Origin: Veillonella sp. VA137
Lineage (GTDB): Bacteria > Bacillota > Negativicutes > Veillonellales > Veillonellaceae
Assembly: GCF_003992015.1 (NCBI RefSeq)
Contig: NZ_RQVK01000007.1
Span: 1-64,000, forward strand
Direction: 5' to 3'
DNA length: 64,000 bases
In this document: positions 1 through 8,420 of the stretch, one piece after another
Position numbering within the stretch: the stretch's first letter is position 1
Layout of the letters: the number at the start of each line of letters is the position of its first letter
Program-made: the position numbers and the translations under genes
Notes under the pieces: generated by a model
What the model saw: only the letters and a program-made list of their open reading frames with translations
The model's database searches: none
What the model was told of the DNA's origin: nothing

Positions 1-80
1 CCGTCCTCATTTACTCTTGTATGTTTGATATATTCCTCTTTAATTTTAAAGATAATTTCTGTATAATTAACTGTAAACAT
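1..80 (-). CDS. Partial 5' end of an unidentified protein, cut by the window edge
   Basis: On the minus strand an ATG at 80-78 opens a frame that runs to the window edge without a stop (26 codons, beginning MFTVNYTEII). A purine-rich AAGGATG-type ribosome site lies about ten bases upstream. The piece is too short to name a family. It would be read away from the GNAT gene. It could be a chance open frame, since only 80 bases are visible. Confidence 0.4.
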   Translation of the reverse strand, partial: MFTVNYTEIIFKIKEEYIKHTRVNED

Positions 81-155
81 ATATGACTCATCCTTTCTTA
101 ATTGTGTGGTTACTTTTATGATACGGTATGAGTCTGTATATGTCTATTTTATTGC

Positions 156-202
156 AACAAAAAATGTTGGCGGCTACTCTTATATGAGTAGCCCCAACAT
201 TT
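156..202 (-). terminator. Strong hairpin with minus-strand U-tract
   Basis: Arms at 162-170 plus 172-179 and 186-202 pair over 17 bp with one bulged base and a 6-nt loop. On the minus strand the stem is followed by six T (from A159-164). On the plus strand the tail is the weaker TTTATTATA. It has the form of an intrinsic terminator, but no convincing gene is seen on its minus-strand upstream side, so what it terminates is unclear. Confidence 0.5.
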
Positions 203-238
203 ATTATAGAGCCAATAATTACATTGAGACTGTAACAA

Positions 239-427
239 GTGTTGTTTGTTGCAGTCTTTTTTGTATGTAGTATAGATGGCGTGTACTTATATTTTTATGT
301 ATTAGTAGTGTTATGTTGGATATCATTTGTGTTAACTGCCATGTGTTTATGTAAGTATGGAGCAACTAATATCATTAAAATGTTAAGAGAAAATAAAAGG
401 AGTTTTTATAATTTCGTCGAATACTAA
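239..427 (+). CDS. Doubtful small hydrophobic protein (62 aa)
   Basis: A GTG-initiated frame encodes a peptide whose first 40 residues are almost wholly hydrophobic (likely one or two membrane segments), ending in a short basic tail. No clear Shine-Dalgarno precedes the GTG, and no family is recognised. It may be a genuine small membrane protein or simply an AT-rich open frame upstream of the acetyltransferase. The rest of 81-465 holds only the hairpin at 156-202. Confidence 0.2.
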   Translation: MLFVAVFFVCSIDGVYLYFYVLVVLCWISFVLTAMCLCKYGATNIIKMLRENKRSFYNFVEY

Positions 428-465
428 CAATATCAGTTTCATGTAATACTAAGAGGAGGTATACT

Positions 466-912
466 ATGAATTTTGAAATTCGTAATGGCCACGATTATAT
501 TGATGAAGTAAAAGATTTATTTGTAGAGTATGTACGATCCTTAGGTGTGTCCGCTAATTTAAGAGAGTTTCATGGACTGGAAGACAAATATAAAGGTGAA
601 GGTGAAGCCTTGTATATTGCCTTTATCGATAACAAACCAGCGGGTTGTGTCGCATTACGCTATGTTGATAGTAAAACAGCAGCTATGAAACGGTTGTACG
701 TTCGTCCTGCTTTTCGGCATAGCTCTTTAGGTACGAATATGGCTAAAATGGTTGTAGAAGATGCTCGTGAGTTTGGGTATAAAACATTGCTTTTAGATAG
801 TTTACCTAGCATGGAAAATGCAAAAGAGTTATATACTAACTTAGGGTTCAAAAAATTAGATGGAACGAAGAAATCAGTGAAAACTGTTGTTCATTTATCT
901 TTACCTTTATAG
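466..912 (+). CDS. GNAT-family N-acetyltransferase
   Basis: This 148-residue protein has the compact size of single-domain GCN5-related acetyltransferases, which move an acetyl group from acetyl-CoA to an amine. The core is visible at residues 50-110: a beta strand ending in GCVALRYVD, then MKRLYVRPAFRHSSLGTNMA, which carries the acetyl-CoA pyrophosphate-binding loop (a variant of the Q/R-x-x-G-x-G/A signature), then the ENAKELYTNLGFKK C-terminal motif common to the family. The start is fixed by an AGGAGG site nine bases before the ATG. The gene is monocistronic, with a terminator at 956-1006. The substrate cannot be read from the sequence. Confidence 0.85.
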   Translation: MNFEIRNGHDYIDEVKDLFVEYVRSLGVSANLREFHGLEDKYKGEGEALYIAFIDNKPAGCVALRYVDSKTAAMKRLYVRPAFRHSSLGTNMAKMVVEDAREFGYKTLLLDSLPSMENAKELYTNLGFKKLDGTKKSVKTVVHLSLPL

Positions 913-955
913 AGGCCAAGACTTGATGGATTTGCCATCTATTCTATACATATGT

Positions 956-1006
956 AAAAAGCTGTAGCAAATTATGTATATTTTAATTTGTTTACAGCTT
1001 TTTTTG
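956..1006 (+). terminator. Intrinsic terminator after the GNAT gene
   Basis: AAAAAGCTGTA...CAAAT pairs with ATTTG...TACAGCTTTTTTT to give a long stem with a 7-T tail. It lies 45 bases past the acetyltransferase stop. The arms run from A to T, so it may also work on the minus strand. Confidence 0.8.
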
Positions 1007-1068
1007 CAGAGAGACTATCTTGAACTTTCATAGTTTAAAATAAAGATGTATTACTGGGTCAGATACTG

Positions 1069-1074
1069 TATAAT
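1069..1074 (+). promoter_or_regulatory. -10 element (TATAAT) before coaBC
   Basis: A perfect TATAAT lies about 55 bases upstream of coaBC, after the GNAT terminator. No good -35 hexamer stands at the right distance, so only the -10 is claimed. Confidence 0.45.
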
Positions 1075-1129
1075 AGGGTAAGTACAGATAGTCTATTAAT
1101 CGAATTAGTTCTATAGGAAGGTGAGACCT

Positions 1130-2311
1130 TTGAAGGGTAAGCATATTGTAGTAGGTGTAACAGCAGGAATAGCAGCCTATAAAGCAGTAGAGTTAGTAAG
1201 CCGTTTATATAAAGCGGGAGCAGAAGTAAAAGTGGTAATGACGAGAAATGCCACTAAATTTGTGAGTCCCCTTGTGTTTGGTGAAATTAGTAAACACAAA
1301 GTGGCTGTGGAAATGTTTGAAAATGTACAGGATTGGAATGTAGAGCATATTGCCTATGCAACTTGGGCGGATGCCTATGTCGTAGCACCAGCAACGGCTA
1401 ATATGATTGCTAAGATGTCCCATGGTATTGCAGATGATATGTTATCTACCCAATTATTGGCCACAACGGCCCCTGTATTTGTATGTCCAGCTATGAATAG
1501 TAACATGTATGCTCATCCAACTGTGCAAGAAAATTTAACTATCTTGCGTGGTAGAGGCGTCCATGTGTTAGAACCTGACAGTGGACTCCTAGCATGTGGG
1601 GTAGAAGGAAAAGGTCGTTTACCAGAACCGCAAAAAATTATGGACTGGGTGGACTTTCATTTAGGGAAAACAGATCTATTGGAAGGTAAAACTGTGATTG
1701 TCAGCGCTGGTGGTACGCAAGAAGCTATTGATCCAGTTCGGTACATTACGAATCGTTCCAGTGGAAAGATGGGATATGCAGTGGCTCTAAAAGCGGCCCA
1801 GGCGGGAGCTAAGACAATTTTGGTATCTGCTCCCACAGATCTTGAGGTGCCAATTGGTGTAGAGCGTATCATAGTTCGTTCTGCTACAGAGATGAAAGAG
1901 GCTATAGATAGTCACTATGACTCTGCAGATGCTGTGATTATGGCCGCGGCTGTGGCGGACTATCGTGTAGCTGAAGTAGCGGACAATAAAATAAAAAAAC
2001 AAGAAACTATGACATTAGAGTTGGTAAAAAATCCAGATATATTAGCAAGCTTAGGGAGCCGCAAACAGCATCAAAAGTTAATTGGTTTTGCAGCGGAAAC
2101 GCAAGATGTCATTACCTATGGAAAAGAAAAAGTGCGCAAAAAGAATTTGGATATGTTAGTAGCTAATGATGTAAGTAAATCCAATGCTGGATTTGATGTA
2201 GATACAAATGAAGTGACATTTATCTATCCTGGAGATCAAATTGTAAATTTACCCAATATGTCAAAACTTGATGTAGCAGAACGTATCATTCAAGCCTTGG
2301 CAGACCTATAA
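1130..2311 (+). CDS. coaBC: Bifunctional phosphopantothenoylcysteine decarboxylase / phosphopantothenate-cysteine ligase
   Basis: CoaBC makes 4'-phosphopantetheine for coenzyme A: the N-terminal flavoprotein (CoaC) decarboxylates phosphopantothenoylcysteine and the C-terminal CoaB domain forms it from phosphopantothenate and cysteine. Seen here: GVTAGIAAYKAVEL at the N-terminus; PATANMIAKMSHGIADDM and VCPAMNSNMY of the CoaC domain (catalytic His likely in the VEHIAYATWADA segment); VSAGGTQEAIDPVRYITNRS and MGYAVA of the CoaB domain; and IGFAAET plus LVANDV near the end. Length is typical (about 394 aa). I place the start at the TTG at 1130, preceded by GGAAGGTGAG. A GTG at 1121 is in frame but overlaps that ribosome site. 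Confidence 0.95.
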   Translation: MKGKHIVVGVTAGIAAYKAVELVSRLYKAGAEVKVVMTRNATKFVSPLVFGEISKHKVAVEMFENVQDWNVEHIAYATWADAYVVAPATANMIAKMSHGIADDMLSTQLLATTAPVFVCPAMNSNMYAHPTVQENLTILRGRGVHVLEPDSGLLACGVEGKGRLPEPQKIMDWVDFHLGKTDLLEGKTVIVSAGGTQEAIDPVRYITNRSSGKMGYAVALKAAQAGAKTILVSAPTDLEVPIGVERIIVRSATEMKEAIDSHYDSADAVIMAAAVADYRVAEVADNKIKKQETMTLELVKNPDILASLGSRKQHQKLIGFAAETQDVITYGKEKVRKKNLDMLVANDVSKSNAGFDVDTNEVTFIYPGDQIVNLPNMSKLDVAERIIQALADL

Positions 2312-2325
2312 ATGTGTGTTATAAT
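2297..2325 (+). promoter_or_regulatory. Sigma-70-type promoter for the SAM riboswitch-metK transcript
   Basis: TTGGCA (2297-2302), a 17-base spacer and TATAAT (2320-2325). The -35 lies inside the last codons of coaBC. Transcription would start near 2332, about 40 bases before the riboswitch. Confidence 0.75.
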
Positions 2326-2369
2326 GACTTGTAGTGATTTTAAACTAAGTATTATATGTATGATACAAG

Positions 2370-2469
2370 TCTCATCAAGAGTAGTGGAGGGAAAGGCCCT
2401 GTGAAGCTACAGCAACCATTCCTTAGGGAAAAGGTGCTAAATCCAACGATATTTGATCGGAAGATGGGG
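2370..2469 (+). ncRNA. SAM-I (S-box) riboswitch aptamer
   Basis: The S-box core is plain: AGAGTAGTGGAGGGA, GGCCCTGTGAAGC, ACAGCAACC, then AAAGGTGCTAAATCC. P1 forms between CTCATC (2371-2376) and GATGGG (2463-2468). The family binds S-adenosylmethionine and turns off methionine/SAM genes by transcription termination. Its placement directly upstream of metK, with a terminator in the expression platform (2474-2504), fits that mechanism. Confidence 0.95.
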
Positions 2470-2473
2470 ATAT

Positions 2474-2504
2474 AATTCCTCATCTTGGGATGAGGAATTT
2501 TTTT
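2474..2504 (+). terminator. Riboswitch-controlled terminator in the metK leader
   Basis: AATTCCTCATC and GATGAGGAATT form an 11-bp stem with a four-base loop, followed by six T. The left arm (CCTCATC) has the same sequence as the aptamer's 5' P1 strand region. It can therefore pair with the 3' P1 strand as an anti-terminator when SAM is absent (inference). Confidence 0.85.
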
Positions 2505-2519
2505 ATTGGAGGTTTATTC

Positions 2520-3710
2520 ATGGCAGAAAAACATGTATTTTTCACTTCTGAATCTGTAACAGAAGGTCATCCAGACAAAATTGCTGACCAAATTTCAGAT
2601 GCTGTATTGGATGCTATTTTAGAAAAAGATCCAACAGCACACGTTGCCTGTGAAACATTAGTAACTACAGGCCAAGTTCATGTAGTAGGCGAAATTACTA
2701 CAAAAACGTATGTAGATATTCCTCATATTGTTCGTGATACAATTCGTGAAATCGGATATACACGTGCAAAATTTGGTTTTGATGCTGATACTTGTGGCGT
2801 TAACGTAGCGATTGACGAACAATCTGCAGACATTGCGATGGGTGTTGATGAAGCATTAGAATCTCGTGAAGGTGGTAGTGATGCGTTCGATAAAATCGGC
2901 GCGGGTGACCAAGGCATGATGTTTGGTTTCGCATCCAATGAAACTGAAGAATTAATGCCTATGCCTATTAGTTTGGCACATCGCTTATCTCGTCAATTGA
3001 CAAAAGTTCGTAAAGACGGCACATTGGATTATCTTCGTCCAGATGGTAAAACCCAAGTAACTGTTGAATATGTTGATGGAAAACCTAAACGCATTGAAAC
3101 AATCGTTATTTCTACACAACATGGACCAGAAGTGACATTGGAACAAATCCAAGCAGATATTAAAAAATATGTGATTGATCCAGTTCTTCCAGAAGGATTT
3201 ATTGATGAAAATACTAAATATTTCATCAACCCAACTGGTCGTTTCGTAATCGGTGGTCCACAAGGTGATGCTGGTTTGACTGGTCGTAAAATTATCGTAG
3301 ATACGTATGGCGGTATGGCTCGTCATGGTGGTGGAGCTTTCTCCGGTAAAGATCCTACAAAAGTTGACCGTTCCGCAGCATATGCAGCTCGTTATGTAGC
3401 TAAAAATATTGTGGCAGCTGGTCTTGCTGATAAATGTGAAGTACAAGTAGCTTACGCAATTGGTGTAGCAAAACCTGTATCTATCATGGTTGAAACATTC
3501 GGTACTGCAAAAATCGAAGAAGAAAAAATTTCTGCATTAGTAAGTAAGCATTTTGATCTTCGTCCAGCAGGCATCATTGAAATGTTAGACTTGTTGAAAC
3601 CACATTACAAAAAAACTGCTGCCTATGGTCATTTTGGTCGTACTGACGTAGACCTTCCATGGGAACGCACAGATAAAGCAGAAGCACTTCGTAAAGAAGC
3701 TGGGTTATAA
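2520..3710 (+). CDS. metK: S-adenosylmethionine synthetase
   Basis: MetK makes S-adenosylmethionine from ATP and methionine in the cytoplasm. The signature motifs are present: [18 protein letters not shown] at the N-terminus, [12 protein letters not shown] (the ATP/methionine-binding hexapeptide region) and [19 protein letters not shown] (phosphate-binding loop). Length of about 396 aa is normal. An upstream in-frame ATG at 2490 lies inside the terminator stem. The real start is the ATG at 2520, preceded by TTGGAGG and beginning [13 protein letters not shown]. Expression is controlled by the SAM-I riboswitch immediately upstream. Confidence 0.98.
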   Translation: MAEKHVFFTSESVTEGHPDKIADQISDAVLDAILEKDPTAHVACETLVTTGQVHVVGEITTKTYVDIPHIVRDTIREIGYTRAKFGFDADTCGVNVAIDEQSADIAMGVDEALESREGGSDAFDKIGAGDQGMMFGFASNETEELMPMPISLAHRLSRQLTKVRKDGTLDYLRPDGKTQVTVEYVDGKPKRIETIVISTQHGPEVTLEQIQADIKKYVIDPVLPEGFIDENTKYFINPTGRFVIGGPQGDAGLTGRKIIVDTYGGMARHGGGAFSGKDPTKVDRSAAYAARYVAKNIVAAGLADKCEVQVAYAIGVAKPVSIMVETFGTAKIEEEKISALVSKHFDLRPAGIIEMLDLLKPHYKKTAAYGHFGRTDVDLPWERTDKAEALRKEAGL

Positions 3711-3747
3711 TAGATCAATTTGCCCTTCGCTTTTGAATGATACATAT

Positions 3748-3786
3748 ATAGAGGATAGAGACGCATGTCTTTGTCCTCTATTTTTG
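3748..3786 (+). terminator. Intrinsic terminator after metK
   Basis: AGAGGA-tag-AGAC pairs with GTCT-ttg-TCCTCT around a short loop, followed by ATTTTTG. It closes the metK transcript. The rest of the gap to priA (3787-3982) shows no open frame or structure I can name. Confidence 0.75.
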
Positions 3787-3982
3787 TTATCCCCGTTGTC
3801 ATGTACATAAACTATCAGCGTTTAGATTGTTATGTGTGTATACTTGTTATAAGAGGAAAAGATTCGTGTACTAACTCATTTGCTTCTATAACCTCGTATA
3901 TATTCGTCTTAAAAGAAATGTCATGACGTGAAATGTGCAGGACTAGGATATGAAATAGTATGAATCATAGCTATAAACGTGG

Positions 3983-3988
3983 TATAAT
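3983..3988 (+). promoter_or_regulatory. -10 element (TATAAT) before priA
   Basis: A perfect TATAAT stands 26 bases before the chosen priA start, in a TGGTATAATGG context. The -35 region is poor. It probably drives the long priA-def-fmt-rsmB operon. Confidence 0.5.
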
Positions 3989-4014
3989 GGAGAGTGTTTA
4001 GTCAGGAGGTTATG

Positions 4015-6195
4015 ATGCGTTTAGGTGAAATTATTATCAATCGTCCTGCGAAACAATTGAATAAACCTTTAACCTATGAAATACCTGACTCATTCGGGGA
4101 CGTACCTATTGGAACCCGTGTGGCAGTTCCGTTGGGAGCCTCCAAAGAAGAGGGAATCCTTGTAGGTTATTGTGACATAGAAAATCCACCATTTGTGATT
4201 AAACCTATATTAGCCGTATTAGATCCAACGCCTTGGTTTTCATCGGAAATGCTGAGTACAGCTCGTAAGCTAAGTGAGTATTACCTATGTACTTTTGCAG
4301 AGGCATTAAGCTTATTTACTGTGGATAAAAGTAAATTAAAATCTTATGACAGACCAAAAATGGAATGGCTTGTGCCTAAGGACTCCTTTCATGTAGAACT
4401 ATTTGGAGTGAGGAAACAAAAGCAACGTTTGTTGGCAGAATACTTAGTAGAGCATGGAGCAACTTCGGTGAGTGCCTTGCGATTGGCAGGATTTAGTTTG
4501 CCTGTCATTAAGCAAGTAAAAGAATCTTCTCATATCGATGTGGAATGGCGCTATGCAATGACGAAAACACGCTACGAGGAAGTTGCAGGTAGCATAGACA
4601 TTCCTCTGACAGAACCACAGCAGTCTGTATATGATCCTATTCAGGAATGCATTGCTAATCATACAAATAAATCTTTTTTGCTCCATGGTGTAACGGGTAG
4701 CGGAAAAACACAAGTGTATCTAAAAGCTGCGCAAGAAACAATTCGACAAGATAAGATTGCTATTATTTTAGTTCCAGAAATTGCTTTAACGACGCAAATT
4801 GTAAGACGATTCGTAGAAAAGTTTGGACAAGAAGTTGTGGTTTTCCATAGTCAGTTAACAAAATCAGAACGTTACAACAATTGGGAGCGTTTGCGCCGAA
4901 AAGATAGCCATATTATTATTGGGGCTCGTTCTGCAGTGTTTGCACCTACAGAAGACATTGGTCTCATTGTAGTCGATGAGGAACATGATCCATCCTATAA
5001 GCAACAGGATATGACTCGTTACGATGCACGTATGGTGGCAAGATGGCGCAGTGAAAGTCATCAATGTCCAATTATATTTGGTTCTGCCACACCGTCTATA
5101 GAGGCCTATTATTTAGCTAACCAAGGCATGTATCAATTACTATCTTTGGAACATCGAATTTTTCATCAACCAATGCCTAAGGTAAATGTTGTGGATATGA
5201 AAGAGGAAATGTTCTATGGGAATTACTCTGTATTTTCTATGGCGCTAGATACTTTAATCCAAGAAACGCTACAGAAACGGGAGCAAATAATTCTCTTGTT
5301 GAATCGTCGAGGACATAGTACCTTTGTGATGTGTCGAGATTGTGGTAAACCTATCCAATGCCCTCACTGTGATATCTCAATGGTGTATCATCAAGCGGGA
5401 CAGGATTTGCGGTGCCATTACTGCGACCATCATGAAAAAGTACCTCAAATTTGTCCTCATTGTGGTAGCCGTAAGATTAAATTCTTTGGTACAGGCACAC
5501 AAAAGGTAGAAGAAGAATTAGCAAAGCGATTTCCTCAAGCTAGAATTGCTCGTCTAGATCAAGATACGACATCTAAAAAAGGAGAATCACAGCGCATTTT
5601 GGAAGCCTTTGGTGCTGGCCAATATGATATTTTATTGGGTACGCAAATGGTGGCAAAAGGACATGATTTTTCAAATGTTACCGCAGTAGGAATTATTACA
5701 GCTGATTCTGTCTTGCACATTCCTGTGTATACGGCTTCTGAAAGAACGTTTAATTTGCTAACACAAGCGGCTGGTCGTGCTGGTCGTGGTGATAAACCAG
5801 GAACAGTCGTAGTACAAACCTATAGTCCTGAGCATTATGCTATTCAGCACAGTACGCACCATGATTATGTTAGCTTTTATGAGGAAGAAATAGAGGCTCG
5901 AAAGGCTTTGTTGTATCCGCCAATTGGTGAAATGATACAGATTACCTTATTAGATGAAAAGCTCTCAGTAGTACGAACAAGAGCGACAGAATTAGTCAAT
6001 ACGTTGCGTGAGGCTTGTACAGGTCAGCGCATAGATATACTAGGGCCCTATGAAAATGGTGCCGCAAAGATACGAGATATGTATCGACTTTGTATTATGA
6101 TTCGTGGAATTGATTTATCAAAAATAAAATCATACATGTATCATTCAGATATATTTACATTGCCCCATATCTATATAGATGTGGATCCAGTATAG
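4015..6195 (+). CDS. priA: Primosomal protein N' (replication-restart helicase)
   Basis: PriA is a 3'-to-5' superfamily-2 DNA helicase that reloads the replisome at stalled forks. The N-terminal DNA-binding region starts RLGEIIINRPAKQLNKPLTY. Then come Walker A HGVTGSGKTQVYLKA, the DEEH box in VVDEEHDPSYKQ, and GSATPSIEA. Between the helicase lobes are paired zinc-binding cysteines (CRDCGKPIQCPHC, CHYC, CPHCGS), followed by GTQMVAKGHDF and AGRAGRGDKPG. Of two adjacent ATGs after AGGAGG (4004-4009), 4015 has the better spacing. It heads the operon through rpe and acpS; def follows eight bases later. Confidence 0.97.
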   Translation: MRLGEIIINRPAKQLNKPLTYEIPDSFGDVPIGTRVAVPLGASKEEGILVGYCDIENPPFVIKPILAVLDPTPWFSSEMLSTARKLSEYYLCTFAEALSLFTVDKSKLKSYDRPKMEWLVPKDSFHVELFGVRKQKQRLLAEYLVEHGATSVSALRLAGFSLPVIKQVKESSHIDVEWRYAMTKTRYEEVAGSIDIPLTEPQQSVYDPIQECIANHTNKSFLLHGVTGSGKTQVYLKAAQETIRQDKIAIILVPEIALTTQIVRRFVEKFGQEVVVFHSQLTKSERYNNWERLRRKDSHIIIGARSAVFAPTEDIGLIVVDEEHDPSYKQQDMTRYDARMVARWRSESHQCPIIFGSATPSIEAYYLANQGMYQLLSLEHRIFHQPMPKVNVVDMKEEMFYGNYSVFSMALDTLIQETLQKREQIILLLNRRGHSTFVMCRDCGKPIQCPHCDISMVYHQAGQDLRCHYCDHHEKVPQICPHCGSRKIKFFGTGTQKVEEELAKRFPQARIARLDQDTTSKKGESQRILEAFGAGQYDILLGTQMVAKGHDFSNVTAVGIITADSVLHIPVYTASERTFNLLTQAAGRAGRGDKPGTVVVQTYSPEHYAIQHSTHHDYVSFYEEEIEARKALLYPPIGEMIQITLLDEKLSVVRTRATELVNTLREACTGQRIDILGPYENGAAKIRDMYRLCIMIRGIDLSKIKSYMYHSDIFTLPHIYIDVDPV

Positions 6196-6203
6196 GAGGG
6201 AAT

Positions 6204-6680
6204 ATGGCAGTTTTAGAAGTCATGAAAACAGGTCATCCTGTGTTGAAACAAATAGCAGAACCGGTAGAGTTCGTAAATAAAAAAATTCGTCAATTATTAG
6301 ATGATATGGCAGAAACGATGTATAAAACAGATGGTGTAGGCTTAGCGGCACCGCAAGTCAATGTATCTAAACGAATCATTGTATTAGATGATGGAAATGG
6401 ATTAATTGAAGTAATCAATCCAGAAATCGTGAAAAAAGAAGGCTCTCAAATAGGTTTAGAAGGTTGTTTGAGCGTACCAGAATTATTTGGTGATGTAGAG
6501 CGATATGACAAAATTGAAGTACATGGTATCAATCGAAATAATAAAAAGATTAAGATCAAAGCAGAAGGTTTTTTAGCGCGTATTTTTCAACATGAAATTG
6601 ACCATTTAAATGGTATTTTATTTGTGGAAAAGTTAGTGAACCCCAATGAGATTTTTATCCATAAAAAGGAACAACAATAA
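6204..6680 (+). CDS. def: Peptide deformylase
   Basis: Removes the N-formyl group from nascent proteins, using a metal (usually Fe2+) held by one Cys and two His. All three family motifs are present: GVGLAAPQV, EGCLSVPE (metal Cys) and QHEIDHLNG (two metal His and catalytic Glu). The 158-aa length is usual. A TAGGAGGG site precedes the ATG. The stop overlaps the fmt start by one base, so the enzymes that add and remove the formyl group are translationally coupled. Confidence 0.97.
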   Translation: MAVLEVMKTGHPVLKQIAEPVEFVNKKIRQLLDDMAETMYKTDGVGLAAPQVNVSKRIIVLDDGNGLIEVINPEIVKKEGSQIGLEGCLSVPELFGDVERYDKIEVHGINRNNKKIKIKAEGFLARIFQHEIDHLNGILFVEKLVNPNEIFIHKKEQQ

Positions 6681-7657
6681 TGAATCCATTACGTATAGTT
6701 TTCATGGGAACTCCAGATATAGCAGTTCCTACGTTACAGGCTTTAATTGACAGTTCCCACTCAGTAATAGGTGTATTTTGTCAACCAGATAAACCGAAAG
6801 GACGAGGCAATAAATTGCAAATGCCACCGACGAAGGAATTGGCGTTACAGTATGATATTCCTGTGTATCAACCGAAATCCTTGCGCAATGAAGAAGCAGA
6901 AGAATTGTTGCAAACTTTGGCTCCTGATATTGTCGTAGTTATTGCGTATGGTAAGATTTTACCTCCTTGGCTCATTCATCAGCCTCCATTGGGGTGTATT
7001 AATCTACATGCCTCTTTATTGCCGAAATTTAGGGGTGCAGCGCCTATACAATATGCGATTCTTCATGAAGAGTCAGAAACTGGTATGACGATTATGCATA
7101 TGGACGAAGGATTAGATACAGGTGATACTCTGTTAATGGAACGTATTCCTGTTACAGAAGAGGATACATCTGGTACAATCTTTACAGCTTTGGCAAAATT
7201 AGGAGCACAGATGATTGTACCAGCCGTAGATGCTTTACAAGCAGGTACATTAACAAGAGTCCCGCAAAATCATGAAGAAGCTATTGAAACAGGAAAAATT
7301 ACGAAAGAGATGGGACATCTTAACTTTACAGAACCAGCACATACATTAGCTGCGAAAATAAGAGCTTTCAATCCAAGTCCTGGATGTTATACATTCTTAG
7401 AGGGAAAACGGGTTAAGTTCTGGCATGCTAAAGTAGACCCTACCTCTAAGTATGCTCCTGAACACTTACAAGGAGCTTGTGGCTATCCTAAAGAGGGTAC
7501 AATAGTGCATGTAGATAAAGGGTCTTTCAGTATCTTCACTGGTCACGGGGTCTTACGTGTCACAGAAGTGCAGCCAGAAAATAAAAAACGAATGAATGCA
7601 GGTGATTTTGCGCGTGGTCATCAGTTAGCAGTAGGAGCTTGCTTTGGCGATGAATAA
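6680..7657 (+). CDS. fmt: Methionyl-tRNA formyltransferase
   Basis: Transfers a formyl group from 10-formyl-tetrahydrofolate to Met-tRNA(fMet). The N-terminal Rossmann-like domain begins RIVFMGTPDIAVPTLQAL. The catalytic segment INLHASLLPKFRGAAPIQ holds the conserved Asn-x-His, and the later Asp is seen in TGMTIMHMDEGLDTGD. The C-terminal OB-like tRNA-binding domain follows at about residues 205-320. Normal length (325 aa). Gene order def-fmt-rsmB is common in bacteria. Confidence 0.97.
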   Translation: MNPLRIVFMGTPDIAVPTLQALIDSSHSVIGVFCQPDKPKGRGNKLQMPPTKELALQYDIPVYQPKSLRNEEAEELLQTLAPDIVVVIAYGKILPPWLIHQPPLGCINLHASLLPKFRGAAPIQYAILHEESETGMTIMHMDEGLDTGDTLLMERIPVTEEDTSGTIFTALAKLGAQMIVPAVDALQAGTLTRVPQNHEEAIETGKITKEMGHLNFTEPAHTLAAKIRAFNPSPGCYTFLEGKRVKFWHAKVDPTSKYAPEHLQGACGYPKEGTIVHVDKGSFSIFTGHGVLRVTEVQPENKKRMNAGDFARGHQLAVGACFGDE

Positions 7658-8420
7658 ATCTTATCGTTTGTATTTAACGGTGACGGCTGTGGCAATGCTA
7701 TTAATATCACTGGTATGGGGTTGGATAGTTTGGATGATGCATCCTAGCTTATCTCAATGGGGACCTGTTGTCGGGCCTATCGGAGAGAGTGCGCTACTAT
7801 TCCCCATATTGATAGGGTGGTCCATGTGGATATACATGGCATTAGTTACAATGTACCCTATACAACATCCGATTCTACTACGACTGTCTAATCGTGGGTT
7901 ATATCTTTTATTTCCGTTGGTAACGGTCTTAGCTAGATGCTTTGGATATACTAAGGATGAAGTGAGTCAATCCTTGATTGCTTTAATCAATCATCTTGTG
8001 AGCACTCAAGTATATCGGGTGGAACCAGAACGGTTATTACTACTCACACCGCATTGTATACAATTATCTAGTTGCGTACATAAAGTGACTACAGATGTGC
8101 ATAATTGTAAGCGTTGTGGCGGGTGCCAAGTAGGAACCTTGCTAGACATTGCAGATACCTATGGATGTCACTTTGTGGTTGTTACAGGTGGCACATTAGC
8201 ACGTTTGAAAATCAAAGAAATTCGTCCTCAAGCTATTGTGGCAATTGCCTGTGAAAGAGATTTAGTCAGTGGCATGGCAGATGTGTTTCCCATTCCCGTA
8301 ATAGGTGTCTTAAATGAACGACCTTGTGGTCCCTGTTGTAATACGAGAGTCAATACAGAAGACATTAGACTTGTCATAGAAAGGTTACTGTATGGAAACG
8401 AAACAAAAGAAAGAACATAA
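7650..8420 (+). CDS. DUF116 membrane protein
   Basis: The N-terminus holds two hydrophobic segments (about residues 8-30 and 45-70). A cytosolic domain follows, rich in ordered cysteines: LLTPHCIQLSSC, NCKRCGGCQVGT, CERD and RPCGPCCN. The spacing suggests metal or Fe-S binding. This pattern is that of DUF116, a family of unknown function often found beside fmt/rsmB in Firmicutes. The start is uncertain: the ATG at 7650 is chosen, but a TTG at 7644 has better spacing to AGGAG (7633-7637). It overlaps both fmt and rsmB, so it belongs to the operon. Confidence 0.8.
   Translation: MNKSYRLYLTVTAVAMLLISLVWGWIVWMMHPSLSQWGPVVGPIGESALLFPILIGWSMWIYMALVTMYPIQHPILLRLSNRGLYLLFPLVTVLARCFGYTKDEVSQSLIALINHLVSTQVYRVEPERLLLLTPHCIQLSSCVHKVTTDVHNCKRCGGCQVGTLLDIADTYGCHFVVVTGGTLARLKIKEIRPQAIVAIACERDLVSGMADVFPIPVIGVLNERPCGPCCNTRVNTEDIRLVIERLLYGNETKERT

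Noticed and set aside
2985-3446. 153-codon open frame on the minus strand
   Set aside because: It lies wholly opposite metK, has no ribosome site and a protein composition typical of antisense frames.
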